From positions 241,773-305,772 of the forward strand of contig CAJHNH020008564.1 of the NCBI GenBank assembly GCA_905116865.2: a stretch of 64,000 nt of DNA, in the 5' to 3' direction. The stretch's first letter is position 1; each line of letters starts with the position of its first letter. A program made the position numbers and the translations under genes. This document shows, piece after piece, positions 53,735-64,000 of this stretch. The DNA is from Candidula unifasciata (Eukaryota > Mollusca > Gastropoda > Stylommatophora > Geomitridae). The notes under the pieces are model-generated. The model did no database searches. It saw only the letters and a list, made by a program, of their open reading frames with translations, and had not been told where the DNA came from.

Positions 53735-56084
53735 GTACATTTCAATACACACTGTTATAGATACCAGTACATTTCTAGACACACTGTGATAGATACCAGT
53801 ACATTTCTAGACACACAGATAGATACCAGTACATTTCTAGACACACTGTGGTGGCTACCAGTACATTTCTAGACACACTGTGATAGATATCAGTACATTT
53901 CTAGACACACTGTGATAGATACCAGTACATTTCTAGACACACTGTGATAGATACCAGTACATTTCTAGACACACTGTGATAGATACCAGTACATTTCTAG
54001 ACACACTGTGATAGATACCAGTACATTTCTAGACACACTGTGATAGATACCAGTACATTTCTAGACACACTGTGATAGATACCAGTACAATTCTAGACAC
54101 ACTGTGATAGATACCAGTACATTTCTAGACACAATGTGATAGATATCAGTACATTTCTAGACACACTGTGATAGATACCAGTACATTTCTAGACACACTG
54201 TGATAGATGCCAATATACATTTCTAGACACAATGTGATAGATATCAGTACATTTCTAGACACACTGTGATAGATACCAGTACATTTCTAGACACACTGTG
54301 ATAGATACCAGTACATTTCTTGACACACTGTGATAGATACCAGTACATTTCTAGACACACTGTGATAGATACCAGTACATTTCTAGACACACTGTGATAG
54401 ATACCAGTACATTTCTAGACACACTGTGATAGATACCAGTACATTTCTAGACACACTGTGATAGATACCAGTACATATCTAGACACACTGTGATAGATAC
54501 CAGTACATTTCTAGACACACTGTGATAGATACCAGTACATTTCTAGACACACTGTGATAGATACAAGTACATTTCTAGACACAATGTGATAGATAGTAGT
54601 ACATTTTTAGACAAACTGTGGTGACTACCAGTAAATTTCTAGACACACTGTGATAGATACCAGTGCATTTCTAGACACACTGTGATAGATACCAGTACAT
54701 ATCTAGACACACTGCGATAGATACCAGTACATATCTAGACACATTGTGATAGATACCAGTACATTTCTAGACACACTGTGATAGATACAAGTACATTTCT
54801 AGACACAATGTGATAGATAGTAGTACATTTTTAGACAAACTGTGGTGACAACCAGTAAATTTCTAGACACACTGATAGAAACCAGTACATTTCTAGACAC
54901 ATTGTGATAGATACCAATACATTTCAAGACATACAGATATATACCAGTACATTTCTAGACACACCGTGGTGGCTACCAGTACATTTCTTGACACATTGTG
55001 ATAGATACCAGTACATTTTTAGACACACTGTGATAGATACCAGTACATTTCTAGACAAACTGAAATAGATACCAGTACATTTCTAGACACACTGTGATTG
55101 ATACCAGTCCATGTCTAGACACACTGTGATAGATACCAGTACATTTCTAGACACACTGTGATGGATACCAGTACATTTCTAGACACACTGTGATAGATAC
55201 CAGTACATTTCTAGACACACTGTGATAGATACCAGTACATTTCTAGACACACTGTGGTGGCTACCAGTACATTTCTAGACACACTGTGATAGCTACCAGT
55301 ACATTTCTAGACACACTGTGATAGATACCAGTACATTTCTAGACACACTGTGATAGATACCAGTACATTTCTAGACACACTGTGATAGATACCAGTACAT
55401 TTCTAGACACACTGTGATAGATACCAGTACATTTCTAGACACACTGTGATGGCTACTAGTACATTTCTAGACACACTGTGGTGGCTACCAGTACATTTCT
55501 AGACACACTGTGATAGATACCAGTGCATTTCTAGACACACTGTGATAGATACCAGTACATATCTAGACACACTGCGATAGATACCAGTACATATCTAGAC
55601 ACATTGTGACAGATGCTAGTGCATTTCTAGACACACTGTGATAAATACCAGTACATATCTAGACACACTGTGATAGATACCAGTACATATCTAGACACAC
55701 TGTGACAGATACCAGTACATTTCTAGACACACTGTGATAGATACAAGTACATTTATAGACACAATGTGATAGATAGTAGTATATTTTTAGACAAACTGTG
55801 GTGACAACCAATAAATTTCTAGACACACTGATAGAAACCAGTGCATTTCTAGACACACTTTGAAAGATAAGTATATATCTAGACACACTGTGATAGATAC
55901 CAGTATATTTGTAGACACACTGTGTTAGATACCAGTACATATCTAGACACACTGTGATAGATACCAGTACATATCTAGACACACTGTGATAGATACTAGT
56001 ACATATCTAGACACACTGTGATAGATACCAGTACATATCTAGACACACTGTGAAAGATACCAGTGGGCTCTAGAGACACTGTGG

Positions 56085-56085
<1 letters not shown>
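53735..56085. repeat. 32-bp minisatellite, about 73 units
   Basis: The unit is ACACACTGTGATAGATACCA followed by GTACATTTCTAG. The centre is very homogeneous. Marker variants (GTGGTGGCTACC, GATAGTAGTACATTTTTAG, CACTGCGATAG) recur in the same order near 54580-54730, 54800-54860 and 55490-55800, so multi-unit blocks have been duplicated. Confidence 0.95.
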
Positions 56086-57195
<1,110 letters not shown>

Positions 57196-57764
57196 TACCT
57201 ATTGATGTTTTTATAAATTTCTTCTAGTTCAGCAGGTTTCGTTACATGCTGGTAATTGAAATGTAAATGCAGTTTTTAGAAAATGTGATATTGTTGTTGC
57301 TGTGGTTATTGTTTTATTTGAAATATGCGATTAAAAGTTTTCAAAGAATTCCTTGACTTGTCATTTATTTATTTGTGTACTTTTGTGGCTTAGGTGTTGC
57401 CAACACGCTTCGTAATGCCGGAGTGTTGTGTTTAATCCCAGCTGCGGGTTTGTCGTGCGGTAATTTGACACTGGTACCGAGAGCTGACTTTTCAAAGAGC
57501 AAAGGCAAACTATTGAACGTAAAATTTGCCTGGAAAAATGCTGGCGTTGTTTCTGCAACGTCCTATAAAGTATATGCAACTAACACAAAACTACTGTTGT
57601 ATATTTTGTTAATGGAGTGTCCGTTAATTTGTCAATTTTTCTGTTTGTGTGTGTGGATACTTAATGTTGTATGTTTTGTTTGTGTAGTTCACTTGACTTT
57701 TCGTTTATTTCTGTGTGCACTTTTGTTGTATATTTTGCTAATGGAGTGTCTTTTGATTTGTCAT

Positions 57765-57815
57765 ATGTGTGTGTGTGTGTGTGTGTGCGTGCGTGTGTGT
57801 GTGTGTGTGTGTGTG
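57765..57815. repeat. (GT)n microsatellite
   Basis: About 50 bp of GT repeats with GC interruptions, in a TG-rich stretch. Confidence 0.9.
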
Positions 57816-58059
57816 CATACTTATGTTGTATTTTTGTGCGTTCATAGAGTTACTTTGATATATCATTTATTCAAATATTTTTTGGTGCTTGTGTGGTTGT
57901 ACATTTGTTAGTGGAACTCCTTTAAACTGCTTTTTTCTGACTGCCTTCATGTTGGTGTAAGTTCTAAGGTCATCAGACTACACCGGACACATCATAGTGG
58001 TCAACGAAAAAACAACGCTACGGCTAAGATTAGTGTTTAGTACAACTGTCGATATTCCA

Positions 58060-58365
58060 TTTGATTTGATTTAATTTGATTTGATGATAAGCGCTTCATC
58101 CCCATCTTCAGCAGCCAGCGAAGAGTTCTGATACTAATGGTGCCAGTAGCATTCTGATTAAACGTCCGTCTTGCCTTTCCTCTGAGCCTCGAGCATCTGC
58201 CAGAACCTCACATCACTCCCCGCTGCATCAGTTTCACTATACTGTGGTTATCCATTTGCTATTCCGAATTGTACACGCTCTCCCACAAGGCACTAACCAC
58301 GTCTGCCCTATCATGTATCAGTATTCCACCAAGTTGTGCAGAGCCAGTCAGTCTGTCGATATGCC
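58060..58365 (-). pseudogene. RNase H LINE C-terminal fragment
   Basis: The complement encodes DWLALHNLVEYWYMIGQTWL, LVPCGRACTIR and RLIRMLLAP, parallel to the AGSAQLGG...IHDKADVVSALWES part of copy 1 at 3970-4060. It continues to the LLKMG end near 58090. Confidence 0.65.
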
Positions 58366-58754
58366 AATGATGTGTATGATGTCCAAGTCCACTTTACAGA
58401 CGTTTACACATGTCAGGGTGGATAGTTTTGTCCCGTATGCCAGTATGCCGATCTAGGTCACCAAAATAATTAAAATAAGTTGCTGAAGTTGGAGGCAACC
58501 AGCCAGGAGGTGCACCACAAAAATAAGGATGTCACGCACAAAGGCTCAGACAGTGAAGTTCATACTAGAGTCAGACTGACAGATATAGATAATCGATTTC
58601 CAGCAAACAAAGAAAGGAGAAGAAGGTTTCACTGTTTACTGTTTATTAAACTGTTATTAGCTTTCTGGACAGCCAGAACTTGGACTGACAAAAGAACTTA
58701 AGGATGTTTATTGACCCACAGCCACCAGTTATTAGTGATTAGTGATTAGAAAGG

Positions 58755-59510
58755 ATTATCATCACATCACCCCGGACAGATCCATAGGTGCTCCGATTTC
58801 CTATTCAAAAGCTCCACAAGTGTAAAATGACTGATGACGCCTGTTCTGTGTTGGTGAATGAAACGTCTTATCCCCTTAGTGAAATATTTATTTCTTGCAG
58901 CTCCAGGCTGCACCCCCATGTCCACCAGTCTAGACAGGTATACGGAGTCATGTCCTATAGTCTGCTCCTCGGTACGGTAAGTGCAGCCCATGGTATTGAT
59001 AACATCACTTCTGTCCAGTACTTGGCCAGCCATAGCGACTGCAGTGTCAGCAAGATAGTCTGCACGCTCGTTTCCTTGAAAACCTGGATGACCTGGCACA
59101 CAGATGAAGTTTGGGGCAGCTATTCGTGTAGTGCTTCGTGTTGCAGTCTATTTTTGCCTGATTAATCCAGCTTTGATTTGTTTAAGCATATTCATCGAGC
59201 CACCAGTGACATCGTAAAGCGACTTGATCCAGGAGTCTAAAGCCTTCTCACTGCACGTACACACCTGGTCGGTAGAATTACTCATGTTTATTTTGCTTAG
59301 AATAGACAAGTCAGCTGCAGTGGCAGGCGGGTGAGTTTGGTTCCTTAAAGACCTAGTGTCATGAGGTAAGGAAGATTTATAAAAGGATTTCCAGAGATCG
59401 TACACAATGGAAAGTGAACTTAGTGCTGCATCTCTGACATGGAATATTGCACTGAAGATTCCACATGATAGGAAAGTCCTCTCCGTAGCCTCAAGTGCCA
59501 CTAGGTTAAA
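58755..59510 (-). pseudogene. RNase H LINE part (second RNase H lineage)
   Basis: The minus strand gives a 117-codon frame with VTGGSMNMLKQIKAG (the third catalytic Asp region, VTDS changed to VTGG). Then, after a frame break, PGHPGFQGNERADYLADTAV is followed by a tail ending FTLVELLNRKSEHLWICPG. The GH...GNE-AD signature marks the RNase H C-terminus. It differs clearly from the 3441/61589 family. The N-terminal 60 residues are not recognisable as RNase H. Confidence 0.7.
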
Positions 59511-61029
59511 AAGAACTGATGATGATGGAACCTAACAGGACAGCAGGTTACCTTGTCACTTAGCAACAGCAGGCGATCCTATTATAACTTTTGTGTACGT
59601 TTGAACATGATCTTTGGGATCTGCACGAAATCGCATCGAACGGTGTCGCATCGAGCATTAAAAGTTTATCCCTACGGACGACCATGCAAATCAAAGTTCA
59701 CATTTTGAGCACATGCATCTTTCCATTAGCAACACACGGGTGTGATTCTTGAACTTTCACAATCATTTAGGAAGAAAATGTGGGCCTGTAGCTTAAATTG
59801 TATAGAAACATTCTTACAATACCTGGCGGGTCACCGAGTTTCAAAGACATAAAGTGCCACCATTGGAATGAGAATCGCCAGTGTGCATGTCCCAGAACAC
59901 CCGTTCCACCTTTAGGTTATATTATGGTCATTGACGACAGTCGGCATGATGCCTTAAAATGACAAAGAATTTCGTCTCCTGTTAGCACGGCTGCAGTCGA
60001 GGTTCTGTGTGTCGTTCAACCCCACAGGATCGTACAACGAGCAACCAAGACCCAGTGACACAAAAATGCCACCAATCAGATAATGATCATTCAGGTACAA
60101 ATCTCAGAAACCAGTTACACCGTTAGGTTATATTAGGATCTCCGACAGTAGCACAATACCCTTGAAACCGCACTGCGTCCCAGTGTCAGATTAAATTTTA
60201 GTTGTTTCAAAGCTGGCAGTTGCCGGAGGCCCTAATATAACTCAACCTATTAGAGTTGAACGGGGTTTCTAGTACCTCTCCCTTGGTGATCCTCATCCAA
60301 ATGGTGGCACTTTGTGTCATCAGGTGTTTATCGCTTGGTGGATGTCCTGCTGGGGTTGAATCTCACTTACTTACTCAGCCGAAGTAGGGTTTTAAAACAG
60401 CGAAAAATTGCGTCCTGTATTGGGACGGCGTATCGTAATCTAGTTTCATTCACGAAGGCTGTGATAGGAGTGTGCTCTGTAAAGGTCCCACAGTGGTGAG
60501 TTTCCATTTGAGCGCTGGTCGTCAATCATTCAGAATGCAGACCCTGGAAAAGCAATATCAAAAGAAGAGGACAAACTGCTGTGAACTCTTCAGGCCATTA
60601 ATGTAGCACCGAGCATTTGTTTATGCTTCTCTTCGTTTTTATGTCCATCTACTTGCATTTATTACCAAGGGAAATAACCTGCTAAACTGTAAATGCTTTA
60701 GTCTAAAGAGTTGTCATTCTGCTTTTCAATTTAAAAGTCACTTGCCTTTTATTTATCCGTCGAGCGCAAACTAAGTTACCAGGAAAGGGGTTTGTTGAAA
60801 CAAATAAAAAAATTAAAAAAAGAAATACTAGACATCTTTCCATAGTGCATTACACAAAAGTTAAGTGTAATTTCCGCGATAAATAAACAGATTTAGTCGT
60901 AACCAAGCGGTCACTAAATGCGTCTTGAAACTTTATCGAGGGGAGGTTGTAGCAAGCTTTGCCAGGCTGCTACACCTCTTAAATGTTCTAAATATATGAA
61001 CAGTTAGCGGATGTCCTAGAGAAGCCAGT

Positions 61030-61330
61030 TTAAAAATACTTTTTCCTATAGTCCATGCTATGTAACATAGGTAGTCACGTCCACCCACAGTCTTCTGTCT
61101 CGTGTACTTGCAATCACTTATGGCACAGATGATCTTCCATGCCACATTTTTAACTCTCCAGTCTTCTCTCTCAACCTCCCTTTGCTTCTCCTCCCCTCCA
61201 AATTTCCCACTGTCACTATGTACTCCAGTTTTCTCCTGCTCATGACATGACCGAAGAGTGTAGATTGTCTCCTTCTGATGTAGGCACTCAGTTCTCTTTG
61301 TAAATTAATTTCTTTCAATTCCATGAAGTG
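61030..61330 (-). pseudogene. LINE C-terminal scrap inserted in copy 2
   Basis: The minus strand encodes LSAYIRRRQSTLFGHVMSRR, then VTVGNLEGRRSKGRLREK, the '-R-LTFFGHV-R...GK-EGKRSRGRQR' LINE ending. Its 3' end matches 30280-30440 and 9135-9240 (CCACAGTCTTCTGTCTCGTG). Confidence 0.65.
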
Positions 61331-61588
61331 TTTAGTTTAATTAATAAAAACGGATAGGCACGCACAATTCAAGCTCAAACTTAATTGTCTCCGCACGAAC
61401 AAGGGCTGTGATGGATAACTGAACAGACAGATAGCAGAAATCGTGTAATACATATTACAATAACGTGCTAGCTACAGGGTAGCTGCAGACACAGATCACT
61501 CTTTGCACGAAGCTCCTTGCGCAGTTAAGGGTCAGAGGCTGATAAGAGGGAAAAGTCATAGAGGGCTCAGGCAGAAGACACAGTCAAA

Positions 61589-61939
61589 TAGTTTGCATCA
61601 TTGAGAACATCAGGCGATGAGAGGAGTGGGTCAAAGTGCCACCTGAACATTCAGACTGGCGAAGGGTCATAGTCACATTGAGCCGGGAATGCAGATAATG
61701 GCCAGCAGGTGCAATGAGGTGGAAATTTAGTAATTAATTCAAGATGATGCTCACTCAGAGGAGTTGATAATTTACACAGACGGTTTAGTGTCAAGACGCA
61801 AAAGAAGTGCTTGGGGGTTCTTAGTAAATGTTAATGGTCGACGTTTGGTGCAGGAGAGCTTAGCGTATGATACCACAACATCCAGCTTAAGAATTGAGGT
61901 GGAGGCGGTCACTGCAGCTTTCCGCTGGTTGAAGAACAC

Positions 61940-61984
<45 letters not shown>

Positions 61985-62435
61985 TTACACACACACATCG
62001 TGATTGTAACTGACTCAGAAAGCATGCTGAGGAAAGACAGGACAGGCGTGATTTGTGCAGAGTGGCATGCTTCACTGCGGAGGACACGGATGAGGAGTAT
62101 TGTCTGGATTTTTTCACAAGGAAGCGCCGGTGTGTTGAGAAACGAACAGGCAGACAGACTGGCTGGCTCTGCACAACTTAGTGGAATACTGATGCATGAT
62201 AAGGCAGGCGTGGTTAGTGCCTTGTGAGAGAGCGTGTAGAGTTCGGAAGAGCTGTTTGATCACCACAGTCTGGTGATATTAATGCAGCGGAGAGGGACGA
62301 GAGGTTCTGGCAGATGTTCGAAGCTCAGAGGAAAGGCAAGACGGACGTTTAATCCTAATGCTACTGGCACCAGTTGCTGAGGATGGAGACGGAGCGCTTA
62401 TGGGAATGCCCCGGGTGCTCTGATGTTCTTGAACA
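61589..62435 (+). pseudogene. RNase H element (LINE-derived), copy 2
   Basis: It encodes LIIYTDGLVSRRKRSAWGF, RIEVEAVTAAFRWL and VTDSESML, then GSAGVLRNEQADRLAGSAQL (catalytic-loop His changed to Ser). Compared with copy 1 at 3441 it keeps YTD and AD but has a CA dinucleotide expansion of about 50 bp between RWLKNTT and IVTDS, a stop near 62227 and a short deletion near 62365. Both copies start at the same element position (GTTTGCATC(A/C)TTGAGAACAT) and neither has an RT. Confidence 0.78.
61938..62000. repeat. (CA)n microsatellite inside RNase H codons
   Basis: About 25 CA units with a TCACTTA interruption, growing from the CACACACACA already present in copy 1 at 3800. Confidence 0.9.
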
Positions 62436-62639
62436 GTAACAACAGTAACTTGATAATAATGTTAGCTTGGGGTGAAAATAAAAATACAACACGTTTTTGC
62501 GCACCGGACGCAACAAAATGGTGGCTTGGATTTTCAGGTCCCGATTTGTTTAAAAAATCCTATACTTAGCTGTCAATCGTGTAAGTAAGCTGTTTTTGTG
62601 ATGAAATAATGACTGCCAGAAGATTGCAGAAGTGTTTCT

Positions 62640-62945
62640 GAACTGCATCAGGATTGTGTGTTTCTGATTGCCTTTATTTTGATGTAAGTTCATAGTCAAG
62701 GTCGTCGGACAGCATCGTAATGGTCAACGAAACAACAATACCATGTCGGCGTTAAGTACAAACGTGGAGGCGACAATGATGCCTGCGATGCCGAAGTCCC
62801 ATTCACAGACGTATAAACATGTCAGGGTGTATACCAGTACGTCGATTTAGCTTACCAGTATAATTAAAAGTAGGTGCTGAAGTAGGAGGCAACCTGCCAG
62901 GAGGCGCACCGTAAAATCAGGATGCCGCGCTCAAACTAGTCAAAC
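62640..62945 (+). repeat. third fragment of the duplicated-segment repeat
   Basis: It shares TGGTCAACGAAA(A)CAAC, CAGACGT(T/A)TA(C/A)ACATGTCAGGGTG, GCTGAAGT(A/T)GGAGGCAACC and GGATG(C/T)C(A/G)CGC in order with 57940-58540, so this unit is itself a mobile repeat. 62440-62640 holds nothing I recognise. Confidence 0.6.
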
Positions 62946-62984
62946 GCTATAGGAAATATATGTATATCTGCAAACAGATCTAGT

Positions 62985-64000
62985 CTCAGAAATAATGCAC
63001 TGGAACACAGAGGGAGTTAAAACTAAAAATATAGAGTTAGAAAACACTTTGAATAAAGAACAGATACACTTATGCTGCCTCCAGGAGACCTACCTTAAAC
63101 AATTCATAGCCTTTAAGATCAGAGGCTACCAATGTTACCGATCTGGTCGACAAGACAGAAGGAAAAGGGTCGAATACTAACCTTAGTCAAAGATAACATA
63201 TTTGCATGCCAGACAGAAACATACATTGAAGTGGCGGGACGCCAGATTCTCAAGCTAAAGACAGAAAACAAAAATATCTAACTAATCAACTATTACTGTT
63301 TGAGCGACCGCCGTGGAGCACTGGATACAGTAGTAGTAAATAAAAGAATGATTGTTTATGGAGATTTCAACAGTTACTCAGAAAGCTTGGGCTACGATCT
63401 CATGGATCAGAGAGGAGAGAAACTGGAGGACTGGCAGGAGGAAAACATATTCATCCTCCTAAAAAAGCCAACCGACCCACCAACCTTTTACTCAAGAGCA
63501 TGGCATACCACCTCTACGCCAGACCTAGCCTTTCATTCACCAGACATAGAATGGGATATTACTAGAACTGTTGGGAAACAATTAGGAGGTAGTGATCACC
63601 CCCAGTCTTTCTAATGATAGAAAACCAGTTTATAAGAAAGAGCAGCACTTTGCCATGATGGAATTTCAAGAAGGCAGACTGGGAATTGTATCGGCACCTT
63701 ACAAGTGTTTTGGTTAAAGATATAAAAACAAATAACAATGCAGACAATGTAGTAGAAGAGTTCAGCAAATATATATTGCAGTCAACCCTGGAAACAATTC
63801 CAAGAAGTGCACGTAAGCAAGATAAAACATACTGGAATTGTTGACATAGAATAGTTGCACAATGATATGGAAACCGAAAGAAAGAAAGCAGAAATCAGAA
63901 CCTGTCAAGAGCTGTTAAACAAATACCAACATGCAACAGTCAAATTCGAAAGAGCCATGCTGCAGTCTGAAAGGCAAGTTTAAAAAGAAGTCTCTAAACT
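62985..64000 (+). pseudogene. LINE AP-endonuclease region, continuing past the window
   Basis: The 5' part of a jockey/I-like LINE ORF2. APE motifs occur in order: MHWNTEGV (Asn), CCLQETYLK (Glu), KGGILTLVKDN after a one-base frame break at about 63170, INYYCLSD (Tyr), VYGDFNS (Asp-Asn), PPTFYSRAWHTTSTPDLAF, and GGSDHPQSF (the Ser-Asp-His end; the usual R-P is altered). A region leading to the RT follows (NFKKADWELYRHL, YILQSTLETIP). APE nicks target DNA to prime reverse transcription. At least three frame breaks or stops mean this copy is inactive. The RT lies beyond the edge. Confidence 0.82.

Overview
The window looks like animal, probably molluscan, nuclear DNA. It has one widely split host gene with canonical GT-AG introns, dense non-LTR retrotransposon and SINE debris, and no operon-like gene spacing. 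The mollusc placement is an inference from the repeat style and gene divergence, not a proof. Host gene: nine exons of DCAF15, the substrate receptor of CRL4 ubiquitin ligases, lie on the + strand between 1723 and 27225. Their splice phases are compatible throughout. A candidate terminal exon sits at 41048-41130. The 5' third of the protein (about 200 residues in human) must lie upstream of the window. Every intron is loaded with repeats. Layout: 1-17 kb holds DCAF15 exons 1-5 of the window with LINE 3' scraps, two recurring SINE families (called A and B here), a hAT-like MITE, an RNase H-bearing LINE piece, a 36-bp minisatellite grown from a SINE tail, a minisatellite that copies the gene's own splice donor, a 781-bp solo LTR inside it, and a 22-bp minisatellite. 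17-28 kb holds the remaining well-supported exons, a 29-bp and a 56-60-bp minisatellite and a dead mariner transposase. 30-38 kb is mostly 44-, 45- and 36-bp minisatellites in the long last intron. 41-64 kb has no functional host gene that I can see: an eroded, intronless WDR46 copy, a minus-strand LINE with a restriction-like endonuclease, a (GAT/GGT) array, a 2.3-kb 32-bp minisatellite that passes into about 1.1 kb of (GATA)n, a roughly 1.9-kb segment duplicated from 43-45 kb to 57-61 kb, a second RNase H element, and the 5' endonuclease part of another LINE running off the end. Tandem arrays occupy roughly 15 kb, near a quarter of the window. Nearly all long open frames are artefacts of these arrays, whose units are often multiples of three. 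The most interesting signals are structural: tandem arrays seeded from a splice donor and from a SINE tail, unrelated elements ending in the same (GAA)n tail, and an almost identical inverted SINE pair flanking two DCAF15 exons.
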